This document shows positions 24,838 through 33,361 of a stretch of 64,000 bases of DNA, one piece after another; within the stretch, counting starts at the first letter, position 1, and each line of letters begins with the position of its first letter. The translations under genes were made by a program, and so were the position numbers. The stretch is from Actinomycetota bacterium (GTDB lineage: Bacteria > Actinomycetota > Acidimicrobiia > Acidimicrobiales > Palsa-688): positions 19,460 through 83,459 of the forward strand of contig JAJPKN010000054.1 in the NCBI GenBank assembly GCA_021323695.1, written 5' to 3'. The notes beneath the pieces are model-generated. The model was not told the DNA's origin. It saw only the letters and a list, made by a program, of their open reading frames with translations, and searched no databases.

Positions 24838-26573
24838 CCTTGCCACCTCCGATCGGTGCTCCCTGGGCGCCGCAGGCACAGCCTCAGCGTCGTCCCCTGG
24901 CCCGGAGGGGAGGCGATGGCCAACGACGCCCCGATGGCGTCCGCTCTTTCCCTCATGCCCAGGATGCCGAAGGCATCGCGCCGGAGCGGAGCCGTCGCCG
25001 CCATGCCCTTGCCGTCATCTGTCACTTCGAGGACGGCCTCGTCCGCGGCTCGGTGCAGCCGCACGCTGATGTGCCGGGCGCCCGAGTGCCGCTCCGCATT
25101 GGCGATCGCCTCCTGGGCGATGCGCGCTATCTCACGCTCGACCCCCACGGGCAGCTCCGCGTCGCCGTCGGCCGAGAAGCAAGTCGCGATGCCAGAACGT
25201 TGCTCCACCCGGCCCAGCAGCCCGGTCAAGGCCTGAGCCAGGCCGTTTTCGGCGTCGATGTCCACACGCAGGTCCGAAAGCTTGGTGCGGATGTCCCGGG
25301 CCGCCTTGCGCACCTCGTTGGCCAGGTCTTCCAGCTCGGCCGCCATGGCGCGGCCGGGTGGGGCCACCGGGGCCCGGGCCTCGACCACCAGGCGGTCCAA
25401 GGATATGGCCACATAGGCGAGGGACTGGCCCAGGCGGTCGTGGAGCTCCCGGGCGATCCTGCCCCGTTCCTCGTCGGCCCCCAAGGTGCGCAAGCGCCGG
25501 AACCAGCGGGCGTTGTCGACCGCCAAGGCGGCGTGGCGTGCCACTCCAGCCACGATCTCGCGGTCGTGGTCCCCGAAGGGGGTTGCCTGCCTGGCGCGCT
25601 CCACCGCCATGAGCCCGATCAGGCTGTTGCGCGCCCACAGAGGAGCGTAGAGGCCGGTCACGGCTTCGATCGCCACTCCCTCGCCGGGCAAGAGCGACGA
25701 GCGGCAGACCGGGCCGAGGGAGCGGGTGGCTTCGTCCAAGGCCGGGGGCAGCTCGGCGCCGGTGAGGACCTGGGGGAGGCTGACGCCCTCGGCCAAGGTG
25801 ACCTGCCAGCAGTCCTGGCCTTCCCCAGCGGTCGGGTCGGACAGCAACAGCACGGCCACGTCCGGGCTCAGCAGGTCACGGAGGCGCGAGACCGTGCTGG
25901 CGACGGCGGCCCGCAAAGTGAGCGCCCCCGGCAGGGACGCCGCCTTCATGTGCAGCTCCAGCAACAGGTGGTTCACCTCGCCCAGGTCCCGGAGCCGGTC
26001 CAGTTCCTCGCTGCGAGAACTGCGCCCGGCTCGCACCAGCCAATCGCTGTAGGAGCCGAGGATGGCCACCGCTCCCAGCACGACGAGCCTCTCTATGGCT
26101 CCGCGAGCTTGGGGCCGGCCGAGCACGCCCGTGCCTGCCGAAGCGGTGATGGCCACGATCCCGGCAATTGCCATGCTGACCAGCACCGGGGGCGGCAGGC
26201 GAAGGCCGGCCACGAAGCAGGACGCACCCAGGCTGATCATGAACGGCGACGCCAGCCACCCGGTGAAGCCCACGGCGGCGGTGCACAGCGCCAGCTCGCC
26301 GAGCGCCCCGACCAGCGCCGAGCGCCCGCCGGGACCCGAGAGCGGCTCCCACCCGTCGGCTCGCCCCGGCCAGACGGTACGGGCCACGGCGTAGACCGCC
26401 AGCACCGTGGCCACCACTACCCCTGCCCGGGTGGCCGTGCCGAGAGCCATCGTCAACAGCGATAGGCAGAGCGCTGCCCAGCGGACGGCCGTGACCAGCT
26501 GGGTCAGGCCCCACTCGTTCAGGCCAGCCGCGCCTGGCTGGTGGCTTGCGCCGCCCGCAGGTGGAGCTCTCAT
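24834..26573 (-). CDS. NarL-type sensor histidine kinase with GAF domain
   Basis: A 579-residue kinase with about five or six N-terminal membrane segments (residues 25-185), a coiled linker, a GAF-like domain at about 205-355, a HisKA_3 dimerisation region with His378 in RELHDRLGQSLAYVAISL, and a C-terminal ATPase (IAQEAIANAERHS and VTDDGKGM). The signal sensed is unknown. ATG 26573 follows GGGAGG closely; GTG 26594 would add 7 residues but has no Shine-Dalgarno. It forms an operon with the small LuxR gene upstream and the response regulator downstream. Confidence 0.88.
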   Translation of the reverse strand: MRAPPAGGASHQPGAAGLNEWGLTQLVTAVRWAALCLSLLTMALGTATRAGVVVATVLAVYAVARTVWPGRADGWEPLSGPGGRSALVGALGELALCTAAVGFTGWLASPFMISLGASCFVAGLRLPPPVLVSMAIAGIVAITASAGTGVLGRPQARGAIERLVVLGAVAILGSYSDWLVRAGRSSRSEELDRLRDLGEVNHLLLELHMKAASLPGALTLRAAVASTVSRLRDLLSPDVAVLLLSDPTAGEGQDCWQVTLAEGVSLPQVLTGAELPPALDEATRSLGPVCRSSLLPGEGVAIEAVTGLYAPLWARNSLIGLMAVERARQATPFGDHDREIVAGVARHAALAVDNARWFRRLRTLGADEERGRIARELHDRLGQSLAYVAISLDRLVVEARAPVAPPGRAMAAELEDLANEVRKAARDIRTKLSDLRVDIDAENGLAQALTGLLGRVEQRSGIATCFSADGDAELPVGVEREIARIAQEAIANAERHSGARHISVRLHRAADEAVLEVTDDGKGMAATAPLRRDAFGILGMRERADAIGASLAIASPPGQGTTLRLCLRRPGSTDRRWQG

Positions 26574-26590
26574 TTGGCCTCCCGCCCACT

Positions 26591-26866
26591 TCACAGGCCG
26601 ACGGCCAGCCGGTCGCCCTCAATTGCTGGCGCCCGGGCGGCCGCCGTTGCCTTCGCTGGCCAACCGCTGCGGTAGGCGAGGGCCACGGCCGCCAACTGGG
26701 AGCTCACGTGGAGCTTGAGGAGGATGGAGCGGATCTGGCTGCGGACCGTGGGAAGAGAGACGTAAGACTCCTTTGAGATCTCCAGTGCGCTGGTGCCTCT
26801 CATGAGTGCCAGCAAGACCTGCTGCTCCCGGGGGGTCAGCTGGGCGAACGGGTCCTCCTTGTGCAT
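26591..26866 (-). CDS. small stand-alone LuxR-type HTH protein
   Basis: A 91-residue protein made almost only of a GerE/LuxR helix-turn-helix (LTPREQQVLLALMRGTSA, then VSLPTVRSQIRSILLKLHVSS). No receiver or sensor domain is present. ATG 26866 has GAGAGGTGG upstream; the longer open frame lacks support. Its stop is 17 bp before the kinase start, so the order is HTH, kinase, regulator on the minus strand. A HTH-only protein could bind the same sites as the NarL-type regulator or form dimers with it; this is inference. Confidence 0.82.
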   Translation of the reverse strand: MHKEDPFAQLTPREQQVLLALMRGTSALEISKESYVSLPTVRSQIRSILLKLHVSSQLAAVALAYRSGWPAKATAAARAPAIEGDRLAVGL

Positions 26867-27687
26867 GGTGCCACCTCTCAGAACTGCGGGCTCGGCCTGA
26901 GTGCCGGCTGCCCCCCAGGGAAAGAAAACCCTGGCCCCAAGGGAGAGGTCGCACTCTGCCGTCTCGTTGGCCTTGTTTGGGCCGCCCAGCAACAGCCTGT
27001 TCCTGGCTAAAGCACCCACCCAAAACTGCACCTGCTCACGGTCGGTGGTGCTTTTGTCACAGTGGAGCCTGGTCGGTTACCGGTACTAACCTGCCTTCTT
27101 GTTGTGCTGACCGTTGGGTAACCTAACAGAGGTCACCGAGAGTGGCCATGGGCTCTTTGGCCTACGGTGGCCCCTTTTGGGTCGTGGGCTTACTGCCTTG
27201 GTAGCAAGGAGCCTTTCCCGGCCCCTGTCCCCACAGCCTTCCCTGGGCGTTCCCTCGGGGTTATCTTGGCCCACCTGGCAAACGGGCAACATGGGGTGGC
27301 TACCCCTTTTTTAGGCCCTGGCCGGCCAGCGCAAGGCACGGGCCGGCGTGGCCCAAGTCACGCCCCCGGCTGGCAAAGGCCACTTCTGCCAAGACGGTCC
27401 TCCATGCGGGCTGGCCCACAGTGGCAAGGGGTACCACCCAGTCTTGGCCAGTCAGCTCCCCGAGCCTGCCACCCCTAGGCGGGCCAGGCAAGAGGCGAGC
27501 GGGTTGGTCCCGGTTCGCGTAGGAATGGGTGCCCTCAAAACCTCGAAGCGTGGCCGGCCCTGCGCTCCAGGAGGGCCGCGCCGGGAAGAGCGGTGAGGGC
27601 CCCGGCAGGCGCCGGCACTGGCTACCGCCCCTGGCCGCCCCCAGGCCCCTCTGCCGGTGCCAGTGAGGCCTGCTGCCGGCGGGCCGC
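26867..27687. other. 821-bp region without a recognised gene
   Basis: The longest gene-free stretch of the window, between the LuxR operon (minus) and map (plus). It must hold the promoter of the LuxR operon. Three GGTnACC palindromes lie at 27075-27081, 27117-27123 and 27131-27137. On the plus strand a possible -10 TAACCT (27119-27124) with TTCTTG 17 bp upstream precedes about 170 bp that ends at a small hairpin with T6, so a short untranslated RNA is possible. Short open frames are present but show no start signals or family resemblance. Confidence 0.4.
27293..27312 (+). terminator. intrinsic terminator-like hairpin with T6
   Basis: GGGGT at 27293-27297, loop GGCT, ACCCC at 27302-27306, followed at once by six T residues. 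The stem is short (5 bp), but this is one of very few T-runs in the region. With no gene directly upstream, it may end a small RNA. Confidence 0.5.
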
Positions 27688-27693
27688 TAGCCT
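27688..27693 (+). promoter_or_regulatory. -10 element of leaderless map promoter
   Basis: TAGCCT ends 7 nt before the proposed GTG start at 27701, so transcription would begin at or next to the start codon. No clear -35 is seen. It gives map its own promoter after the 21-kb interruption of the operon. Confidence 0.6.
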
Positions 27694-27700
27694 GGGGCGG

Positions 27701-28462
27701 GTGAGGCGCCGGCCCGACGAGATAGCCAAGATGCGCAAGGCTGGCCGCGTCGTGGCCGAGATGCTCGAGCTGACCGCGCAGGCGGCCCGCCCCGGGGTCA
27801 CCACCGCCGAGCTGGACCGGGTGGCGCGCCAGGTCCTCGAGCGCCGGGGAGCGCGGTCCAACTTCCTCGGCTATCCGGGCGGCCCGGGGGTAGCCCCTTT
27901 CCCGGCTGTCATCTGTACTTCTCCCAACAACGTCGTCGTCCACGGCATCCCCGGCCCCTACGTGCTGGAGGAGGGGGACATCATCTCGTTGGACTGCGGT
28001 GCCATCGTCGATGGCTACCACGGGGACGCGGCCGTCACCGTGGCTGTCGGCCAGGCCAGTGCCCTGGCGGAGAAGCTGGTCCGGGTCACCAAGGAGAGCC
28101 TGCAGGCGGGCATAGGGCAGCTGGTCGAGGGCAACCGGCTGCACGAGGTTGGCCTGGCTGTCCAAACGGTGGCCGAGGGGGCTGGCTTATCCGTGGTCAG
28201 AGGGTACGTGGGGCACGCCATCGGCACCCGGATGCACGAAGACCCCCAGGTCCCCAACTACTGGCCCGGCTCGCCCGGCCCCAAGCTGCGCACCGGCATG
28301 GTGTTCGCGGTCGAGCCCATGGTCAACGCCGGGGCGCCAGGCACCGTCGTGCTCGACGACGGCTGGACGGTCGTGACCGCCGATGGGAGCCTGTCTGCCC
28401 ACTTCGAGCACACCATTGCCGTCACCGACGACGGGCCCGAGGTCCTCACCCAGCTGGGCTGA
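27701..28462 (+). CDS. map: type I methionine aminopeptidase
   Basis: A 253-residue MetAP that removes the N-terminal Met from new proteins. The five metal ligands are present at the family positions (Asp98, Asp109, His172, Glu205, Glu236), as is His81 of the active site. The frame extends upstream to 27593, but GTG 27701 gives the normal N-terminus (RRRPDEIAKMRKAGRVVAE) and has a -10 hexamer 7 nt before it. It normally follows adk; here it is 21 kb away and heads the second half of the ribosomal gene group. Confidence 0.96.
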   Translation: MRRRPDEIAKMRKAGRVVAEMLELTAQAARPGVTTAELDRVARQVLERRGARSNFLGYPGGPGVAPFPAVICTSPNNVVVHGIPGPYVLEEGDIISLDCGAIVDGYHGDAAVTVAVGQASALAEKLVRVTKESLQAGIGQLVEGNRLHEVGLAVQTVAEGAGLSVVRGYVGHAIGTRMHEDPQVPNYWPGSPGPKLRTGMVFAVEPMVNAGAPGTVVLDDGWTVVTADGSLSAHFEHTIAVTDDGPEVLTQLG

Positions 28463-28470
28463 GCGCCGCG

Positions 28471-28498
28471 TGGACGGTCGCCGGTAGTGTGGTATGGT
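28471..28498 (+). promoter_or_regulatory. candidate promoter for rpmJ-rpsM-rpsK-rpsD-rpoA-rplQ
   Basis: TGGACG at 28471-28476 and TATGGT at 28493-28498, spaced 16 bp, just after the map stop. This predicts a leader of about 90 nt before rpmJ. The leader includes a GGGGGG run and short dyads (for example CCCTGAGGGG) but no ribosomal-protein binding structure I can name. Confidence 0.45.
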
Positions 28499-28595
28499 GT
28501 TGTGCCGTCCCTGAGGGGCTTGCGCGCGGGTGCAGCTGTGCGCTCAGCGGTGGCCAGCTCGGGGGGCGACCCTAGTAGCCGAGGTAATAAAGGCC

Positions 28596-28709
28596 GTGAA
28601 AGTCCGTCCCAGCGTCAAACCTATCTGCGAGAACTGCAAGGTGATCCGCCGTCACGGGCGGGTGCTGGTCATCTGCTCCAACCCGCGCCACAAGCAGCGG
28701 CAGGGCTAG
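28596..28709 (+). CDS. rpmJ: 50S ribosomal protein L36
   Basis: A 37-residue zinc-binding (C+) L36, identified as [17 protein letters not shown] followed by the C-terminal [11 protein letters not shown]. The ligands are Cys11, Cys14, Cys27 and His32. GTG 28596 is the start. infA normally lies just before rpmJ, but the 133-bp gap after map is too short for it. rpsM follows 9 bp after the stop. Confidence 0.96.
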   Translation: MKVRPSVKPICENCKVIRRHGRVLVICSNPRHKQRQG

Positions 28710-28718
28710 GCAACGGCT

Positions 28719-29099
28719 ATGGCCCGTATCGCTGGAGTGGACATCCCGCGGGAAAAGCGGCTGGAGGTCGCCCTCACCTACATCTACGGGATTGGTAGGA
28801 CCACCTCCAGCCAGGTGTGCGCGGCCACGGGGGTCAACCCGGACACCCGGGTGCGCGACCTGACCGACGAGGAGGTGGCCAAGCTCCGCAGTTGGGTCGA
28901 CGCCAACTTGAAGGTGGAAGGCGACCTGCGGCGGGACGTCAGCCAGGACATCAAGCGCAAGATCGAGATCGGCTCCTACCAGGGGTTACGTCATCGCCGG
29001 GGCCTACCTGTACGGGGGCAGCGGACCCACACCAACGCCCGGACCCGCAAAGGGCCCAAGAAGACGGTCGCGGGCAAGAAGAAGCTGAGGAAGCACTAG
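28719..29099 (+). CDS. rpsM: 30S ribosomal protein S13
   Basis: A 126-residue S13 of the 30S head. [20 protein letters not shown] and the C-terminal [20 protein letters not shown] are signature sequences, and the basic tail contacts P-site tRNA. It is followed 3 bp later by rpsK. Confidence 0.98.
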   Translation: MARIAGVDIPREKRLEVALTYIYGIGRTTSSQVCAATGVNPDTRVRDLTDEEVAKLRSWVDANLKVEGDLRRDVSQDIKRKIEIGSYQGLRHRRGLPVRGQRTHTNARTRKGPKKTVAGKKKLRKH

Positions 29100-29102
29100 A
29101 AG

Positions 29103-29501
29103 ATGCCCAAGCCCAAGCCTGGTGGCCGCCGCCCGCGCCGGCGCGAACGCAAGAACGTCGCTTACGGGGTAGCCCACATCAAAAGCTCGTTCAACAACAC
29201 GATCGTCTCCATCACCGACCTGGACGGCAACGTCTTGGCCTGGGCCTCGGCCGGCAACGTCGGCTTCAAAGGGTCCCGCAAGTCGACGCCCTTTGCTGCC
29301 CAGATGGCGGCGGAGGCCTGTGCCCGGCGGGCCCAGGAGCATGGCGTCCGCAAGGTCGACGTGCTGGTCAAGGGCCCTGGCTCGGGCCGTGAGACGGCGG
29401 TGCGCTCCATCATGAGCACGGGGATCGAAGTGGCCGGCATCAAGGACGTGACGCCCATCCCCCACAACGGCTGCCGGCCCAAGAAGCGGCGGAGGGTCTG
29501 A
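29103..29501 (+). CDS. rpsK: 30S ribosomal protein S11
   Basis: A 132-residue S11 of the 30S platform. The [21 protein letters not shown] block, [12 protein letters not shown] and the C-terminal [13 protein letters not shown] are diagnostic. The TGA at 29499-29501 overlaps the rpsD ATG. Confidence 0.98.
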   Translation: MPKPKPGGRRPRRRERKNVAYGVAHIKSSFNNTIVSITDLDGNVLAWASAGNVGFKGSRKSTPFAAQMAAEACARRAQEHGVRKVDVLVKGPGSGRETAVRSIMSTGIEVAGIKDVTPIPHNGCRPKKRRRV

Positions 29502-30127
29502 TGGCGCGCTACATAGGCCCGGTGTGCCGGCTCTGCCGGCGGGAGAAGATGAAGCTGTTCTTGAAGGGGCCCAAGTGCGACTCGTTGAAGTGCCCGATCG
29601 AGCGCCGGCCGTACCCGCCCGGCCTGCACGGCCGGGACCGGACGCGCCAGGGCTCTGAGTACCTCGCCCAGCTGCGGGAGAAGCAAAAGGCGCGCCGCAT
29701 CTACGGGGTCCTGGAGAAGCAGTTCCGTACCTATTACGAGGAGGCCAACCGCCAGCAGGGCATAACCGGCGAGAACCTCCTGCGTATGCTGGAGCTGCGT
29801 TTGGACAACGTCGTGTTCCGTGCCTGCTGGGGCGCCAGCCGCGCCCAGGCCCGCCAGCTCGTCCGCCATGGCCATGTCCTGGTCAACGGCCGGCGGGTGA
29901 CCATCCCGTCGTACCGCCTGCGGCGCGCCGACGTGGTCTCGCTCGCGCCCAAGGCTCGCAACTACATAGTCGTACGCCACAACATGGACACGCTGGGCCG
30001 CCAGGTCCCGGCCTGGCTCGAGGTGGGCGAGGAGGGCTTCGAGGTCAGCGTACGCGACCTGCCTCTGCGGGAGCACATCGACGTACCGGTACGCGAATCG
30101 CTCATCGTCGAGCTGTACTCGAAGTGA
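29501..30127 (+). CDS. rpsD: 30S ribosomal protein S4 (zinc-binding form)
   Basis: A 208-residue S4, a primary 16S rRNA-binding protein. Four N-terminal cysteines (Cys9, Cys12, Cys26, Cys31) give the C+ zinc form. The S4 RNA-binding domain ([21 protein letters not shown], split across the helix, then [18 protein letters not shown]) follows. It is translationally coupled to rpsK by TGATG. Confidence 0.98.
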   Translation: MARYIGPVCRLCRREKMKLFLKGPKCDSLKCPIERRPYPPGLHGRDRTRQGSEYLAQLREKQKARRIYGVLEKQFRTYYEEANRQQGITGENLLRMLELRLDNVVFRACWGASRAQARQLVRHGHVLVNGRRVTIPSYRLRRADVVSLAPKARNYIVVRHNMDTLGRQVPAWLEVGEEGFEVSVRDLPLREHIDVPVRESLIVELYSK

Positions 30128-30143
30128 CCGGAGGAGGCCCCGC

Positions 30144-31085
30144 ATGCTCATAATCCAACGCCCGACGGTCGAGCCCCTGGGCGAAGAAGAAGGCAACCGG
30201 CAGCGTTTTGCCATCGGGCCGCTCGAGCCTGGGTTCGGCCACACCCTAGGCGTCTCCCTGCGCCGCACCCTTTTGTCGTCCGTCCCCGGTGCTGCGGTCA
30301 CCCAGGTCCGTTTCGACGACGCCCTCCACGAGTTCACCACTCTCCCCGGGGTCAAAGAGGATGTCACCGACATCCTGCTCAACTTCAAGGACATCGTCCT
30401 GCGGGTAGAGAGCGACGAGCCGGTCACGCTGCGGCTGGACGCCCGCGGGCCGGGCACCGTCACGGCCGGGGACATACAGACCACGGCGGACGTGGAAGTG
30501 CTGAACCCCGAGCTGCCGCTGGCGACTCTCAATGCCAAAGGCCGCCTCGCCTGCGACATCACTGTGGAGCGGGGCCGAGGCTACGTCCCCGCGGAGCGCA
30601 ACAAGCGGTCCTCCACCATAGGGGTGATCCCGGTCGACTCCATCTTCTCGCCCATCCGCTTGGTGTCCTTTTCGGTGGAGCCGGCCCGGGTGGAACAGTC
30701 GACCGACTACGACCGCCTCGTCATCGACATCACGACCGATGGCTCGATAACCCCAAAGGAGGCCCTGGCCTCTGCCGGCAGCACCCTGCGTTCGTTGTTC
30801 GGCTTGGTAGCGGACATGAGCGAGGCACCCCAGGGGTTGGTGCTGGGCGAGCTGGCCGGGGCCAGCAGCGGCTCCCCCGACCTGGACTTGCCCATCGAGG
30901 AGCTCGACCTGTCCGAGCGGCCTCGCAACTGCCTGAAGAGGGCGCAGATCAATACCGTGGGCGAGCTCGTGTCCAAGACCGAGGACGACCTGCTGGCCAT
31001 CACCAACTTCGGGCAGAAGTCCCTGGACGAGGTGGTCCAGAAGCTGGACGAGCGGGGCCTGTCGCTCCGCACCAAGCAGGGGTAG
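30144..31085 (+). CDS. rpoA: RNA polymerase subunit alpha
   Basis: A 313-residue alpha subunit. The N-terminal dimerisation domain (GFGHTLGVSLRRTLLSSVPG) and C-terminal domain (LDLSERPRNCLKRAQINTVGEL, shown in part) are both complete, joined by a short acidic and glycine/serine linker near residue 245. A strong GGAGGAGG Shine-Dalgarno at 30130-30137 precedes ATG 30144. Its place between rpsD and rplQ is standard. Confidence 0.98.
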   Translation: MLIIQRPTVEPLGEEEGNRQRFAIGPLEPGFGHTLGVSLRRTLLSSVPGAAVTQVRFDDALHEFTTLPGVKEDVTDILLNFKDIVLRVESDEPVTLRLDARGPGTVTAGDIQTTADVEVLNPELPLATLNAKGRLACDITVERGRGYVPAERNKRSSTIGVIPVDSIFSPIRLVSFSVEPARVEQSTDYDRLVIDITTDGSITPKEALASAGSTLRSLFGLVADMSEAPQGLVLGELAGASSGSPDLDLPIEELDLSERPRNCLKRAQINTVGELVSKTEDDLLAITNFGQKSLDEVVQKLDERGLSLRTKQG

Positions 31086-31091
31086 GCGGAG

Positions 31092-31454
31092 ATGCCCGGT
31101 ACTCCTGGGAGGCCCAAGAAGGGCCGTCGTTTCGGTGGCGACGCCGCCCACCAAAAGGCGATGCTGGGCAACCTGGTCGCCTCCTTGATCGCCGGCGAGG
31201 GGCTGGTCACGACCGAAGCCAAGGCCAAGGCCCTGCGGCCTGTGTTCGAAAAGTGCGTCACCAAGGCGAAAAAGGGCGGCGTCGACCGTCACCGGCAGGT
31301 GGTCGCCTTCATCCGGGACAAGGACATGGCCCACAAGCTGTTCGCCGAGGTCGCCCCCCGCTACGCGGACCGCAACGGGGGCTACACCCGGATCTTGAAG
31401 CTCGGCCCTCGCCACGGTGACAACGCGCCCATGGCCCGTATCGAGCTCGTCTGA
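31092..31454 (+). CDS. rplQ: 50S ribosomal protein L17
   Basis: A 120-residue L17 located near the peptide exit tunnel. RRFGGDAAHQKAMLGNLVASL and the C-terminal GGYTRILKLGPRHGDNAPMA identify it. GCGGAG precedes the ATG, which is 6 bp after the rpoA stop. The truA frame may overlap its 3' end. Confidence 0.97.
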   Translation: MPGTPGRPKKGRRFGGDAAHQKAMLGNLVASLIAGEGLVTTEAKAKALRPVFEKCVTKAKKGGVDRHRQVVAFIRDKDMAHKLFAEVAPRYADRNGGYTRILKLGPRHGDNAPMARIELV

Positions 31455-31470
31455 CCCGCGCCCCTCGGAG

Positions 31471-32280
31471 GTGCCCGGGCCGCCCGCGCCGGGCCTGCGC
31501 CGGGCCCGGGCGGTGGTTGCCTACTTGGGGACGCCTTTCCATGGCTTCGCCCCCCAGCCAGGTGTGCCCACCGTGGGGGGGTCGTTGGCAGCGGCCCTGC
31601 AGCGGGCCCTCAGCCACCCGGTCGAGGTTGTCTGCGCCGGCCGGACTGATGCAGGCGTGCACGCCTGGGGCCAGGTGGTGAGCTTCGACGCCCGGCCGGA
31701 CGCCGACCTGGCCCGGCTCCAACGGAGCCTCAACAAGATGCTCGCCCCGACGATCTCGCTGCGCGAGGTGGCCTGGGCGCCGGAGGGCTTCGACGCCCGG
31801 AGGTGGGCCATTTCCCGCACCTACCGTTACGAGCTGCTGTGCACCAGCGTCCCCGACCCCCTGAGCGCGCCCACCGTGTGGCACGTAGGCCAGCCCCTCG
31901 ACCTGCGGGGCATGCAGCAGGCGTGCGACCCTTTCTTGGGCGAGCACGACTTCAGCTCGTTCTGCCACCGGGCGCCGGGCCGGCCGATGGCCCGCCGGGT
32001 GCTGCGGGCCGAGTGGTCGGACCTGGGCGGCGGGCGGCTACGCTTTGAGGTCGAGGCGACCTCGTTCTGCCACCAGATGGTCCGCTCCTTGGTGGGGACG
32101 ATGGTGGAGGTGGGCCGGGGCCGCAGGAGAGCGGGCGACATGCTGGGCGTGCTGGAGGCCCGCAACCGGGCTGCTGCCGGCCCGGTGGCGCCCCCGCACG
32201 GCTTGTGCCTGTGGGAGGTCAGGTACCCAGCTGAGCCCGGGGCCGCCCCTGGGGGCGAGGGCCCGGCGGGCACCCACTGA
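31471..32280 (+). CDS. truA: tRNA pseudouridine synthase A
   Basis: A protein of about 269 residues that converts U38-U40 of the tRNA anticodon stem to pseudouridine. The catalytic motif CAGRTDAGVHAWGQVVSF with the essential Asp is present, as are the FCHRAPGRP and FCHQMVRSLVGTMVEVG blocks of the second repeat. The frame is open from GTG 31417, inside rplQ. GTG 31471, after the rplQ stop, is preferred because the extra residues are proline/serine-rich and unlike the family, but neither has an ideal Shine-Dalgarno. Confidence 0.9.
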   Translation: MPGPPAPGLRRARAVVAYLGTPFHGFAPQPGVPTVGGSLAAALQRALSHPVEVVCAGRTDAGVHAWGQVVSFDARPDADLARLQRSLNKMLAPTISLREVAWAPEGFDARRWAISRTYRYELLCTSVPDPLSAPTVWHVGQPLDLRGMQQACDPFLGEHDFSSFCHRAPGRPMARRVLRAEWSDLGGGRLRFEVEATSFCHQMVRSLVGTMVEVGRGRRRAGDMLGVLEARNRAAAGPVAPPHGLCLWEVRYPAEPGAAPGGEGPAGTH

Positions 32281-32294
32281 GCCTTCGCTTACTT

Positions 32295-32897
32295 TTACTG
32301 GGTCACCGCCGCCGCGGGCAGCCGGAACGGCCCCGTTTGCCTGAGCAGCGCAGCCAATAGCCCCCCCGCCAGCATCACCCAAGCCTTGCCCAGGAGCTGG
32401 CCGGGCAGGGCCACCGAGAGGGGTATGCCAGCCAGCGTCAGGAACAGGGTGGAGTCGACGACGTCGCCTACCAGCCCGGACGCTACGACGGCAAGGGGGA
32501 AGGCCCGGGCCTGCAGCGGGGTGAAGACGAGGAAGTCGCAGCTCTCCGAGACGAGGAACGTCACCCCGGAGGCCACGGCCAGTACCGGGGTGGAGATCCA
32601 CCAAGAGATGGCCGCCCCGGCGGCGATCGCCGCCACCCCGGCACGGGTGCCGGCCAGGCGCTGGACGACGTCGCGGGCCACGAAGGTGAGGGCGGCCATG
32701 TACACCCCCGAAGGAGCGTGCAGGCCGAAGCCCACGGGCAGGTAGCGGCTGGCGCCTATGGCCTCCCCCAGGTGCGAGATCATCCAGTTGGCGCCGGCGA
32801 TCGAGCCCACGTAGACGGCCAGGGCCGCGGCCGCCACCGTGGCCCGGGCCCGGCCCAGGTGCAGCCCCGGGCCTCTCAGGAGTCGAGGCGCGCGCAC
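32295..32897 (-). CDS. VUT/YhhQ-family transporter, probable queuosine-precursor importer
   Basis: A 200-residue protein with about six membrane helices and family features: GSIAGANWM in helix 1, APSGVYMAALTFVARDVVQ, and SGLVGDVVDSTLFL near the C-terminus. E. coli YhhQ imports 7-cyano- and 7-aminomethyl-7-deazaguanine. The GTG start overlaps the queF 3' end by 22 bp, so the two are co-transcribed. QueF acts on the same compounds, which supports a shared role in queuosine supply. It is convergent with truA, 14 bp away. Confidence 0.85.
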   Translation of the reverse strand: MRAPRLLRGPGLHLGRARATVAAAALAVYVGSIAGANWMISHLGEAIGASRYLPVGFGLHAPSGVYMAALTFVARDVVQRLAGTRAGVAAIAAGAAISWWISTPVLAVASGVTFLVSESCDFLVFTPLQARAFPLAVVASGLVGDVVDSTLFLTLAGIPLSVALPGQLLGKAWVMLAGGLLAALLRQTGPFRLPAAAVTQ

Positions 32898-33355
32898 GCT
32901 TCAGCCTGGGCCAGCAACGACAGGCAGCGCGCCTCTTCGTCTGGCCCCAAGTCGGGGGCAAGCCGCAGGGCCAGGGGTTTTATGGCGATGCCACCTCGGG
33001 GGTTGAAATCGCCGAACACCCTCAGGTACCTGGGGGCGAGCCGGGCGGCCAGGTGGTCGGCGACGTCGTTCACGCAGGCCTCGTGGAAGGTCCCGTGGCC
33101 CCGGTAGCGCATCAGGTACAGCTTCAGGCTCTTGGTCTCGACGCACAGCCGGTCGGGCACGTAGTCGACCCGGAGGCGGCCGTAGTCCGGCTGGCCAGTC
33201 ACGGGGCAGAGGCTGGTGAACTCGCTGCACAGCAGGGAAACCACCCAGGCTTGGCCCGGGCGGGGGTTGTCGAAGACATCGAGCACCGAAGGGTCAGGGT
33301 GGTCGTAGCGGTACTCGGTACGCCCGCCCAGGGCCCGGAGAGGGGCGTCGGCCAT
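32876..33355 (-). CDS. queF: NADPH-dependent preQ0 reductase QueF
   Basis: A 159-residue short-form QueF that reduces preQ0 nitrile to preQ1 in queuosine synthesis. The motif SEFTSLCPVTGQPDY supplies catalytic Cys50 and Asp57, followed by ETKSLKLYLMRYR (the QueF box) and the FHEACVNDV segment. The longer frame reaches 33526, but ATG 33355 gives the family length and has a TACCAT -10 hexamer 6 nt upstream, so a leaderless transcript is likely. It is co-transcribed with the VUT transporter. Confidence 0.94.
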   Translation of the reverse strand: MADAPLRALGGRTEYRYDHPDPSVLDVFDNPRPGQAWVVSLLCSEFTSLCPVTGQPDYGRLRVDYVPDRLCVETKSLKLYLMRYRGHGTFHEACVNDVADHLAARLAPRYLRVFGDFNPRGGIAIKPLALRLAPDLGPDEEARCLSLLAQAEACARLDS

Positions 33356-33361
33356 GGGCCG

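Noticed and set aside
27120..27312. tmRNA, RNase P RNA or 6S RNA in the 27-kb gap
   Set aside because: None of the conserved sequence blocks of these RNAs was found; only a promoter-like and a terminator-like element remain.
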